From positions 1-64,000 of the forward strand of contig NZ_CANKXK010000009.1 of the NCBI RefSeq assembly GCF_947487605.1: 64,000 bases of DNA, in the 5' to 3' direction. Shown here piece by piece: positions 16,005 to 23,510 of the stretch. Every line of letters starts with the position of its first letter. Within the stretch, counting starts at the first letter, position 1. Under the pieces are notes generated by a model. It saw only the letters and a list, made by a program, of their open reading frames with translations, was not told the origin of the DNA and searched no databases. A program made the position numbers and the translations under genes. Source of the stretch: an uncultured Algibacter sp. (lineage in GTDB: Bacteria > Bacteroidota > Bacteroidia > Flavobacteriales > Flavobacteriaceae).

Positions 16005-16220
16005 TTATGGCCTGCCCTTTAGCCTTTTTTCAATTTTTTGTTTTATAACTGTTAAGCGCTTCATGAGATCCATTAATTCAGGATCTTTGTTCTCTTTATA
16101 AAGGTCATTAATACTTAATATTAAACTTTTAACCTCTCTAGAAGATTCAATACGCTCGCTAGTTGTTTTAAACGTATGTCTGCGTTGTTCGAACTCTAAA
16201 GCTTTGTCAATAATTTCCAT
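16005..16220 (-). CDS. Small charged protein, paralogue A
   Basis: A 71-residue, Lys/Glu-rich, probably helical protein. It starts at MEIIDKALEFEQRRHTFKTT; the track start at 16277 adds an unlikely N-terminus that its neighbour does not share. It ends MDLMKRLTVIKQKIEKRLKGRP. It is clearly paralogous to the next gene upstream: ALEFEQR, SREVKSLIL, LMKRLTVIK and EKRLKGR are shared. Neither family nor function is recognised. There are no cysteines, signal peptide or membrane segment. Confidence 0.75.
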   Translation of the reverse strand: MEIIDKALEFEQRRHTFKTTSERIESSREVKSLILSINDLYKENKDPELMDLMKRLTVIKQKIEKRLKGRP

Positions 16221-16375
16221 AATTCTAATCTTACTATAATTTTTATAAAATGCACTAATATATGCACATTTTCGCAATATAATAAATTATAGAAGATTAC
16301 CTATTTTTATGTCGATTTATTAGTTAAATTTTAATAGTTCAATTAACTAGCCTCTTGTTTTTGATAGTTATACTA

Positions 16376-16594
16376 TTATAAAAGACGTCCCTTCAATCGC
16401 TTCTCAACTTTTCGTTTTATCACAGTTAAACGCTTCATGATTTCCATAATTTTTTCATCTTTTTTAACCTTGTAAATTTGATTTAAATCTAAGATTAATG
16501 CTTTCGCTTCTCTAGAAATTTTTACACGATCGCTAGTTGAAAGTGACCTCATTTTTCTTTGTTCAAATTCTAATGCTCTGTTTATTAATTCCAT
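16376..16594 (-). CDS. Small charged protein, paralogue B
   Basis: A 72-residue protein, MELINRALEFEQRKMRSLST through MEIMKRLTVIKRKVEKRLKGRLL. It aligns over its whole length with the gene just downstream, so the pair arose by tandem duplication. The shared C-terminal pattern (x)MKRLTVIKxKxEKRLKGR is strongly basic and amphipathic, which would suit a protein- or nucleic-acid-binding helix. The 155-nt spacer between the two genes is AT-rich and holds nothing else I can name. It is embedded in the photo-oxidative stress block. Confidence 0.75.
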   Translation of the reverse strand: MELINRALEFEQRKMRSLSTSDRVKISREAKALILDLNQIYKVKKDEKIMEIMKRLTVIKRKVEKRLKGRLL

Positions 16595-16669
16595 ATTATT
16601 AACTGTTTAAATAATTTTTTAATTCTGTGATTTTTTCTCAAGTATTATATTTTCAATCAGGATAAACGT

Positions 16670-18139
16670 TTATATAGATGAGATACTCTCTGAGGTAAGT
16701 CTATTTTTATGTGATTCAACTTTTACAAGTTTATTAATCATTCCGGAAAAAATGAACCCATGAAAAGGTAGAACAAAGTACCAGTATAATCTGCCCCAAA
16801 GTCCGCGAGGTCTAAATGTTGCCGTTTGCTTTAATTTGTTATTTTCTATTTTAAATTCTAACCAAGCCTCACCTGGTAATCGCATTTCAGCATAAAGAAG
16901 TAGTTTTTGTTGTGCTTTATTTGCAAAAATAACACGCCAAAAATCTAAAGCATCACCAGCGTTTAATTCTGTTGGACTTGTACGTCCACGTCTTAATCCA
17001 ATGCCACCAAAGAGTTTATCGATATAGCCTCTAATACGCCATAAAATATTGCCGTAGTACCACCCATTTGTTCCGCCAATACACCATATTTTATCAATGG
17101 TTTCGTTTGAGTCAATAACTTCACGTTCTTTATAATCTTTAAAGCAGCCAAATTTTGGAACATTTACATATTTGTGTAAACGGTTTCTTAAGTGACCGCT
17201 ACTTATCATAGAATCTTTCCAGCTGGAAACAATACTATTTTGTTCAATTTTTTCAAACGCTAATTCAACGGCAGCTTTATAAGTTATAGGTTCTACTTCT
17301 AAAAGTGTATTTATTTCACTTGGTTTTCCAATTATTTGAACACCCATACTATCAACTAAGGATGATGCCAATTTGTATGAGGTAGATGTTACAAAATACA
17401 ACCAATACGATGATAATTTTGGTGTCATTACAGGAACTGTGAAAATGCGCCGTTTTAATTTCCGTACTTCTGCGAATTGCAAGAGCATCTGTTTGTAAGT
17501 GATAACTTCTGGACCAAACACATCATAAGCTTTGTTGTAGACAACTTGGTTTCCTGCAGCCCTAGATAAAAAAGCTAAGACATCTCTAACCGCCAAAGGT
17601 TGGGTTTTCGTATTTAGCCATTTAGGAGCAATCATAAACGGTAATTTCTCCACCAAATCTCTTATTATTTCAAATGAAGAACTACCCGAACCAACGATAA
17701 TTCCTGCTTTGAAAATGGTTAAAGCATAGGATTCTGAAGCTAAACATTGTTCAACATTTTTTCTAGATTCTAAATGCTTTGAAAGTTCAACTTCATTTGT
17801 AATGCCACTTAAATAGATAACCTGTTCAGTATTTGTAGTTTCAATGTAGTTTTTAAAATTTATAGCGCAACGTTCTTCAAGAGATTCAAAATCTTTCGAA
17901 GAGTTAGACATAGAATGAATTAAATAATAAGCAACATCAATTTTTTTTGGAATATTTTGAAGAGTCTCTGGTTTTAAAAAGTCAGCTTCAATCACATAGA
18001 CATTTTCATCTTCGAAATAGCTCTTTTCTGCTCTTAATCTATCACGTACAACACATATAACTGTATGTCCTTCATTTAATAAAAAAGGGATAAGACGTTT
18101 GCCTATGTAGCCTGTTGCACCAGTTACAAGAATATTCAT
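16670..18139 (-). CDS. NAD(P)-binding SDR with C-terminal DUF2867
   Basis: This 489-residue protein has an atypical SDR/NmrA-like domain (ILVTGATGYIGKRLIPFLL, residues 1-300). A C-terminal DUF2867 domain follows (GGTNGWYYGNILWRIRGYIDKLFGGIGLRRGRTSP through GLWGRLYWYFVLPFHGFIF). The C-terminal segment is aromatic-rich and may touch the membrane. Such fusions are widespread in aerobes and often adjoin photolyase and flavin reductase genes; their substrate is unknown. The gene overlaps the flavin reductase by 4 nt, so translation is coupled. Confidence 0.88.
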   Translation of the reverse strand: MNILVTGATGYIGKRLIPFLLNEGHTVICVVRDRLRAEKSYFEDENVYVIEADFLKPETLQNIPKKIDVAYYLIHSMSNSSKDFESLEERCAINFKNYIETTNTEQVIYLSGITNEVELSKHLESRKNVEQCLASESYALTIFKAGIIVGSGSSSFEIIRDLVEKLPFMIAPKWLNTKTQPLAVRDVLAFLSRAAGNQVVYNKAYDVFGPEVITYKQMLLQFAEVRKLKRRIFTVPVMTPKLSSYWLYFVTSTSYKLASSLVDSMGVQIIGKPSEINTLLEVEPITYKAAVELAFEKIEQNSIVSSWKDSMISSGHLRNRLHKYVNVPKFGCFKDYKEREVIDSNETIDKIWCIGGTNGWYYGNILWRIRGYIDKLFGGIGLRRGRTSPTELNAGDALDFWRVIFANKAQQKLLLYAEMRLPGEAWLEFKIENNKLKQTATFRPRGLWGRLYWYFVLPFHGFIFSGMINKLVKVESHKNRLTSESISSI

Positions 18140-18768
18140 ATCTGTTGTATTAATTCCTTTGGTCTTTGGTAACCAAAGCGTGTTTTGTTTTCTGGTATAG
18201 TGTAACCATCTAATCCATTTATGGCTGCAACTTCCGCTTTAGATAGGTTAATAAATCCATCATTTTCAACAAGATTATCTTTAATATACAGCCCTTTTAC
18301 CTTACCGATAACTAGGATGGTGTTATTCGCTTTAATTTCATATTCTTCAACAAATTCCATTTCTATTTGAACAGGAACACCTTTTACAAATGGTGCCAAA
18401 AATTCCGGTTTGAATTCCGGTTCTAAATTGGTAACATCAAACTCTGAAATATCTCTATCATATTTTGCAGAAGTATGATGCGCTTCGATAATAATATTTT
18501 TGTGAATATGATTGATGGTGTAAAACCCTGTTGCTTTTATATTTTCGTACGTATTCCTTAACACGGTTGTTGGTCTTACAAAAAAACCAAGCATGGCAGG
18601 ACTTGAACCAACATGAGTTACTGAGCTGAATACAGATACATTTTCAATGCCACTTTCTGAAATAGAACCTATTAAATTAGCGGACTTATAGCCTGAACAA
18701 CTATTTATCAAATTGATTTTATAAACGTGATCTAAGTCTTGTATGTCTGCTTCACTAAAGTATTTCAT
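18136..18768 (-). CDS. Flavin reductase family protein (FMN-binding split barrel)
   Basis: A 210-residue protein of the flavin reductase-like superfamily. NLINSCSGYKSANLIGSISESGIENVSVFSSVTHVGSSPAMLGFFVRP is the FMN-binding split-barrel opening, and TGFYTINHI is the second conserved strand. It probably binds FMN and uses NAD(P)H, but the partner is unknown. It overlaps the DUF2867 SDR gene by 4 nt downstream and starts 1 nt after the ABC1 kinase gene. All three are very likely made from one mRNA headed by the TetR gene. Confidence 0.87.
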   Translation of the reverse strand: MKYFSEADIQDLDHVYKINLINSCSGYKSANLIGSISESGIENVSVFSSVTHVGSSPAMLGFFVRPTTVLRNTYENIKATGFYTINHIHKNIIIEAHHTSAKYDRDISEFDVTNLEPEFKPEFLAPFVKGVPVQIEMEFVEEYEIKANNTILVIGKVKGLYIKDNLVENDGFINLSKAEVAAINGLDGYTIPENKTRFGYQRPKELIQQI

Positions 18769-18769
18769 A

Positions 18770-20083
18770 TTAAGATAACTTTAGATAATTATTAATTTGG
18801 ATGTCTTTGGCTTTTAAGTCGAACATTAAATTATACAAACCAAAGAATGTTCTATTGATGTAAATGAAATGTTTAGACCCTCGGTTACCATTCATTTTTT
18901 TTAAGTCAGTGCTTTTTGAATAACGCTCACCTAATTCTGCAATTTTCCCAAAGAATTCAGCATCTGAGAAATCGAAAGTGTCTTGATGAAACGGCTGTGT
19001 GAAAAGGCTTAGCATTTCATGAAACATCTCAGTAAAAAAGGCTATTTCTTGGCTAGAATCATCCTCTCGAAGAATTTCAAGTTCATAAAGTTTTGAAACA
19101 AAGTATTCTTTATTGTTTATATTCTCTGGTTTTGCAAGCTCAAAATAAGGAGTGTAAAATTCGTCAGGGATCGATTTCATACACCCGAAATCAAGTGCAA
19201 TTAATTCTCCTTTTTCAGAAATAAGGAAGTTACCAGGGTGTGGATCTGCATGTACCTTTTTTAAGTTATGAATCTGGTACATGCAAAAATCCCATAGTGC
19301 CTGCCCTAACTTATGTGCTTTCTCTTGGTCTCTATTATACGCCGTAAATTCCGAAAGGTGTTCACCATGCATATAATCCATAGTAATGATACGTTCAGAA
19401 GAAAAGTCTTCATAATATTTCGGAAACTTTAAATTTGAAATATGAGCGCAAGCATTGGCAATTTCTTTACTATGTTCAACTTCCAAAATATAATTCGTTT
19501 CCTCAGATAATTTGTTTTCTACTTCTTTAAAATACTTATCTGAATCTTTTCCTTTAATGTTGAACATGCTCATAGCCACAGGTTTTACCATAGCTAAATC
19601 TGATGCAATACTTTCCGCAACTCCTGGATATTGGATTTTCACAGCAAGTTTTTTCCCATTCTTAGTTGCCATGTGCACCTGACCGATGCTGGCAGCATTC
19701 ACAGAAGTTGCGTTGAAAGTATCAAATAGTTCATTTGGATGTTTTCCAAAATATTTTTTAAATGTTTTTATAACTAGAGGGGGTGATAGTGGCGGTACAG
19801 AAAATTGGGCTAAAGAGAATTTCTCTACATAAGCCTGCGGCATTATGCTCTTTTCCATACTAAGCATTTGAGCTACCTTAAGTGCACTACCTTTTAATTG
19901 TTTCAACCCGTCATAAATATCTGAGGCATTATTCTGATTCAGCCGTTTTTTTGCTTCCTCCTCCGTATTTACAATTTTATCACCGTAATATTTTAAATAA
20001 TTCACACCAACTTTAGCCCCAGTTGATACTAATTTACTGGCTCTTTGAATTTTTGATGTCGGTATGTTATCTATAGTTTTCAT
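18770..20083 (-). CDS. ABC1/AarF/UbiB family atypical kinase
   Basis: This 437-residue protein has a UbiB/COQ8-type kinase-like fold. Motifs are LKGSALKVAQMLSMEKSIMP (family A-rich/KxGQ region, here KVAQ), LAVKIQYPGV (Lys of the VAIK-like motif), ITMDYMHGEHL, HADPHPGNFL (catalytic loop) and ALDFGCMK (metal-binding DFG). Relatives act as ATPases supporting isoprenoid quinone or lipid metabolism. No C-terminal membrane helices are evident, unlike proteobacterial UbiB. It sits 10 nt after the TetR gene and 1 nt before the flavin reductase gene. Confidence 0.9.
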   Translation of the reverse strand: MKTIDNIPTSKIQRASKLVSTGAKVGVNYLKYYGDKIVNTEEEAKKRLNQNNASDIYDGLKQLKGSALKVAQMLSMEKSIMPQAYVEKFSLAQFSVPPLSPPLVIKTFKKYFGKHPNELFDTFNATSVNAASIGQVHMATKNGKKLAVKIQYPGVAESIASDLAMVKPVAMSMFNIKGKDSDKYFKEVENKLSEETNYILEVEHSKEIANACAHISNLKFPKYYEDFSSERIITMDYMHGEHLSEFTAYNRDQEKAHKLGQALWDFCMYQIHNLKKVHADPHPGNFLISEKGELIALDFGCMKSIPDEFYTPYFELAKPENINNKEYFVSKLYELEILREDDSSQEIAFFTEMFHEMLSLFTQPFHQDTFDFSDAEFFGKIAELGERYSKSTDLKKMNGNRGSKHFIYINRTFFGLYNLMFDLKAKDIQINNYLKLS

Positions 20084-20093
20084 TTGTTTCCTT

Positions 20094-20750
20094 TTAATTC
20101 ATTTGAAATTTTTCTTTGAATAAGAATTTACCTAGGTCCAAAACACTTTTCAATGGAGCTATATCCAAAACATCAAAAGTGGTGTTAACAGATTTTTCAA
20201 TAAATATGTCTGTTTTTTCAAATGAAGTTGAAGTATCATCCAACCAAAACTTCATGGTCATTAGTAGCTGTAACCAAGCGGATTCTTTTAGGGCATTATC
20301 CTGAATTTTTTCAAACTGTTCTTGTTTAATATCCAACATTTGAATTCCTAATTCACTAACATAATGTGTGAAATGTTGCTTTAGTCCAGATAACATTTTC
20401 AAACCTTTGAGATTTTTACTGTATTTATCTAAAACATGCTTTACGTAACTTCTGTTTGCTGTTAGGTTTTCAAAAAATGTGTAATAAAAACTTAAGAGTT
20501 TGTTTCTTGCATCAAAAATTTCGTAGTCTTCACTTTTTTGAAGTGCATTAATTGAATTTGTATAGAATGCTTCAAAGATTCCTTTTTCTATAGCTTCAAA
20601 AGAAGCGAAATGTGCATAGAAATTTACTTCTTCAAAATTGTTCATTTTTGAAAAGGCAAATACTGTTTTTGGATTAGCATCATGCTCTAAAACATAATCC
20701 ATATAGCACGTGATTATATCGTTTTTGGAAATTGCTTTTTTCTTTGCCAT
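20094..20750 (-). CDS. TetR/AcrR family transcriptional regulator
   Basis: This 218-residue protein has an N-terminal TetR-type HTH (ISKNDIITCYMDYVLEHDANPKTVFAFSKMNNFEEVNFYAHFASFEAIEKGIFEAFY) and a helical ligand-binding C-terminal region. It is the first gene of the ABC1-flavin reductase-DUF2867 SDR operon. An 8-bp inverted repeat lies 31 nt upstream of its start, as expected for autoregulation. The ligand is unknown. It is the only regulator in the stress block, so it is a good candidate for its control. Confidence 0.85.
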   Translation of the reverse strand: MAKKKAISKNDIITCYMDYVLEHDANPKTVFAFSKMNNFEEVNFYAHFASFEAIEKGIFEAFYTNSINALQKSEDYEIFDARNKLLSFYYTFFENLTANRSYVKHVLDKYSKNLKGLKMLSGLKQHFTHYVSELGIQMLDIKQEQFEKIQDNALKESAWLQLLMTMKFWLDDTSTSFEKTDIFIEKSVNTTFDVLDIAPLKSVLDLGKFLFKEKFQMN

Positions 20751-20780
20751 ACTGTTTGAATTTATGGTAAAGATATAAAA

Positions 20781-20810
20781 TGTTTAACAAATATTAAAAT
20801 AAGTTAAACA
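20781..20810 (-). promoter_or_regulatory. Candidate TetR operator upstream of the regulator gene
   Basis: TGTTTAAC (20781-20788) and GTTAAACA (20803-20810) form a perfect 8-bp inverted repeat with a 14-nt AT-only spacer. It lies 31-60 nt upstream of the TetR start codon, where an autoregulatory operator is expected. Confidence 0.5.
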
Positions 20811-20848
20811 AAATAACATATAGAACTATAAGAATTTCTTATTGAAAT

Positions 20849-21505
20849 TTAGCAACACTGGTCATCCTTAACCAATTTACAACTAGAAACAGCGGCAATA
20901 GCACCCAAAATAGGTGCAGAAATATAAAGCCATAAGTATTGGAAATTTCCTGTAAAAATAGCAGGAGCTATAGAACGAATAGGGTTCATAGATGCTTTTG
21001 TCATGGGGCCAGCAAACATAGCTTCAAGCAGAATAACACCTCCTACAGCAATTCCTGCCATGATTCCTATTTCTTTACTGCCTGTGGAAACATTAATAAT
21101 TACAATCATTAAAAAGAATGTGAGTAGAAATTCTAAAATAGCTGCTTTGTATGGGGGGAAACCATCTGCTGGCGTTGTTTCTCCTAAAAATTGACTTTCG
21201 GGAAACAGAAACCAAAGTAGAAAAGCTGCGAAAATGGCTCCAATTGCTTGTGCCGTAATATATTTTGGGACTTTGTTCCAAGCAAATTTTTTGGAAAAGG
21301 CAAAGCCTATTGTTACTGCTGGATTAAAATGTGCTCCAGATATTTCGCCAAAAGCATAAATCATGGCCATTACTATAAGCCCCCAAGTTGCAGCAACTCC
21401 AACATGAGAAACGTTTCCGCCAGTTATTTCGTTAATGGTCATGGCACCACAACCACAAAAAACCATAGCGAAAGTGCCTATTGTCTCTGCCAAATATTGT
21501 TTCAT
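20849..21505 (-). CDS. MIP family aquaporin
   Basis: A channel of 218 residues, about six membrane helices. It begins MKQYLAETIGTFAMVFCGCGAM. The first half-helix motif is canonical (SGAHFNPAVTIGF); the second reads TKASMNPIRSIAPA, giving NPI instead of NPA, with the pore Arg retained. It passes water or small neutral solutes. The C-terminus ends KDDQCC. The start was moved from 21523 to 21505 because a TATATTTG box overlaps the track start. It is separate from the TetR operon, although it lies just upstream on the same strand. Confidence 0.9.
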   Translation of the reverse strand: MKQYLAETIGTFAMVFCGCGAMTINEITGGNVSHVGVAATWGLIVMAMIYAFGEISGAHFNPAVTIGFAFSKKFAWNKVPKYITAQAIGAIFAAFLLWFLFPESQFLGETTPADGFPPYKAAILEFLLTFFLMIVIINVSTGSKEIGIMAGIAVGGVILLEAMFAGPMTKASMNPIRSIAPAIFTGNFQYLWLYISAPILGAIAAVSSCKLVKDDQCC

Positions 21506-21520
21506 GTCTTTTGTTTTGTG

Positions 21521-21528
21521 CAAATATA
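21521..21528 (-). promoter_or_regulatory. Possible -7 box of the aquaporin gene
   Basis: The minus strand reads TATATTTG, matching TAnnTTTG, 15 nt before the ATG at 21505. No TTG is found at the right distance upstream. If used, it gives a leader of only about 10 nt and rules out the track start. Confidence 0.4.
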
Positions 21529-21621
21529 CAATGTCTTATTTTAAGCTTTTGTTAACAATAATAGGAAAGAGATTTGTTAAATTTATTGAATTGAAAACCT
21601 AATCATTAAAAAATATACAAA

Positions 21622-22470
21622 ATGAAAAAATTACTACTAAGTTTATTAGCATTGCTCCTTTTTTTCTCTCTGAATGCACAAGTTAAAACGCCAGCACCTA
21701 GTCCTTTTGCTAAATTGGAACAAAAAGTTGGATTAACAGATGTAACTATCGAATATTCTAGACCTGGAGTTAAAGGTAGAAGTGTTTTTGGTAATTTAGT
21801 TCCTTATGGTAAAATATGGAGAACTGGTGCTAATGCTAGAACAAAAATTACATTTAGTACAGACGCTACAATAGATGGACAGACTTTAAAAGCAGGGTCC
21901 TATTCTATATTTACTATTCCTAATGCGGAATCATGGGATGTTGTTTTTTACAATGACGGAAAAGAATTTGGTACACCCAAGGAGTTAGATGATGCACATG
22001 TAGCAGCTAAAACAACTGCTAAGTCGTATCCAATTCCGTTTAATGTAGAAACTTTTGCAATGGATATAAATAACATTACTAATAGTGGAGGACGTCTTGA
22101 ATTTATTTGGGAGAAGACCTATGTTGCAGTTCCTTTTACTGTACCAACAGATGATGCTGTATTGGCTAGTATTAATAATGTAATGAGTGGTCCTGGAGTT
22201 AATGACTATTTCTCTTCTGCTGTATATTATTTACAAGAAGGGAAAGATATTGATAAAGCAAAAGAATGGATTGACAAAGCAGTTGAAATGACTAAGGACA
22301 AACCGCGTTTTTGGGTATTAAGACAACAGTCGGTAATTCATGCCAAAGCGGGTAGTAAAGATACTGCTATCGCTGCTGCAAAAGCGTCACTTATGCATGC
22401 TGAAAAGGCTGGAAACGACGATTATGTAAAGATGAATAAAGATTCTCTTAAAGAGTGGGGAGCAATGTAA
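21622..22470 (+). CDS. Exported DUF2911 domain protein with TPR-like tail
   Basis: This 282-residue protein has a signal peptide (MKKLLLSLLALLLFFSLNAQ). A DUF2911 domain follows: TDVTIEYSRPGVKGRSVFGNLVPYGKIWRTGANARTKITFS. The C-terminal 100 residues look like TPR-type helices (AKEWIDKAVEMTKDKPRFWVLRQQSVIHAKAG). The family is common in Bacteroidota and its function is unknown. It is a single gene with its own terminator, convergent with the Gfo/Idh operon. Confidence 0.88.
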   Translation: MKKLLLSLLALLLFFSLNAQVKTPAPSPFAKLEQKVGLTDVTIEYSRPGVKGRSVFGNLVPYGKIWRTGANARTKITFSTDATIDGQTLKAGSYSIFTIPNAESWDVVFYNDGKEFGTPKELDDAHVAAKTTAKSYPIPFNVETFAMDINNITNSGGRLEFIWEKTYVAVPFTVPTDDAVLASINNVMSGPGVNDYFSSAVYYLQEGKDIDKAKEWIDKAVEMTKDKPRFWVLRQQSVIHAKAGSKDTAIAAAKASLMHAEKAGNDDYVKMNKDSLKEWGAM

Positions 22471-22491
22471 TTTGTTGAAATTATAATTTTT

Positions 22492-22519
22492 AAAGCGTAA
22501 TTCGAGAGAGTTGCGCTTT
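22492..22519 (+). terminator. Terminator of the DUF2911 gene
   Basis: AAAGCGTAA pairs with TTGCGCTTT (one G-U pair) and is followed by a T-run. It sits between convergent genes and may serve both directions. Confidence 0.7.
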
Positions 22520-22520
22520 T

Positions 22521-23510
22521 TTATTTGTATTTTAAATTGATATGTTTTCTAACATCATCGAGGGTCTCGATAAGTTGCTTGCTAAACTCAAAAGACATCA
22601 CATTACTTTCCGTTTTTCCTTGACGAAGTAAGTTATTAAAATGAATTATCTCGTAATTATATCCTCTAGTTTGGTAATTGAAATCTAATGTTTTGCTTTT
22701 ACCATCGGCTATAACAGTAACTGTTGTTGGTCCATGAAATCCGCTATTTATTTTTATGGTACCTTTTTCACAATTAAAAATGGCCTCACTAGGAGTATCT
22801 TCTAATAGTGTGCTTTTTAAATAAGCTTTCACGCTGCTATCATATTCAAAAATTATATCGCATGAAGAGTCTGCTCCATTCTCAAAATATGTAGCAGTTG
22901 CTTCAATATTTTGCGGCTTTCCCAAAGCAGATAAAGCAGCAAATATTGGATAGATACCAATATCTAGCAAACTGCCGCCACCTAATGATTTATTAAATAA
23001 TCTAGATGAATTATCAAATGCTCTGAAAAATCCAAAATCGGCTTCAAGCTTTAAGAGTTTTCCGTAAGTCTTGTTAACTAATTCTTTTAAAACGTATTGA
23101 TAATGTGGTAAGAAGTATGTCCATAATGCTTCCATTAAAAGAACATTTTTTTGTTTAGCAACTGAAATCATTGTTAATACTTCTTCTGCATTCATAGCAA
23201 AAGGTTTTTCGCATAATACTGCAATACCATTTTCTATACAGAGTAAGGAGTTTTCTTTATGAAAAGCATGTGGAGTTGCTATATAAACAGCATCAATATT
23301 TGGGTCTTTTGTTAAGGCTTCATAACTAGTATACCATTTTTTGGCATTATATTTTGACGCAAAAGTATTGGCTTTTTCTTCTGAACGTGATGCTACTGCA
23401 TACAATTTAGCATCATCAACTTTTAATAAGTCTTGGGTAAATTTATGAGCGATGTTCCCTAAACCTATAATGCCCCAGTTAATTATTTGCTTTGAGGTTT
23501 GTTTGGTCAT
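22521..23510 (-). CDS. Gfo/Idh/MocA family NAD(P)-dependent oxidoreductase
   Basis: A protein of 329 residues with an N-terminal Rossmann fold (NWGIIGLGNIAHKFTQDL). The catalytic EKPFAMNAEEV motif follows, and the C-terminal domain has GGGSLLDIGIYPIF. These enzymes oxidise or reduce sugars and related polyols, but the exact substrate is unknown. The start was moved from 23543 to the ATG at 23510 (MTKQTSKQ), which shortens the overlap with the SSS transporter gene to 32 nt. It ends the PIG-L / micropeptide / transporter operon, which suggests a role in using an amino sugar or similar compound. Confidence 0.88.
   Translation of the reverse strand: MTKQTSKQIINWGIIGLGNIAHKFTQDLLKVDDAKLYAVASRSEEKANTFASKYNAKKWYTSYEALTKDPNIDAVYIATPHAFHKENSLLCIENGIAVLCEKPFAMNAEEVLTMISVAKQKNVLLMEALWTYFLPHYQYVLKELVNKTYGKLLKLEADFGFFRAFDNSSRLFNKSLGGGSLLDIGIYPIFAALSALGKPQNIEATATYFENGADSSCDIIFEYDSSVKAYLKSTLLEDTPSEAIFNCEKGTIKINSGFHGPTTVTVIADGKSKTLDFNYQTRGYNYEIIHFNNLLRQGKTESNVMSFEFSKQLIETLDDVRKHINLKYK

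Noticed and set aside
16221-16277. N-terminal extension of paralogue A
   Set aside because: Not shared by paralogue B; the ATG at 16220 aligns with the other copy's start.
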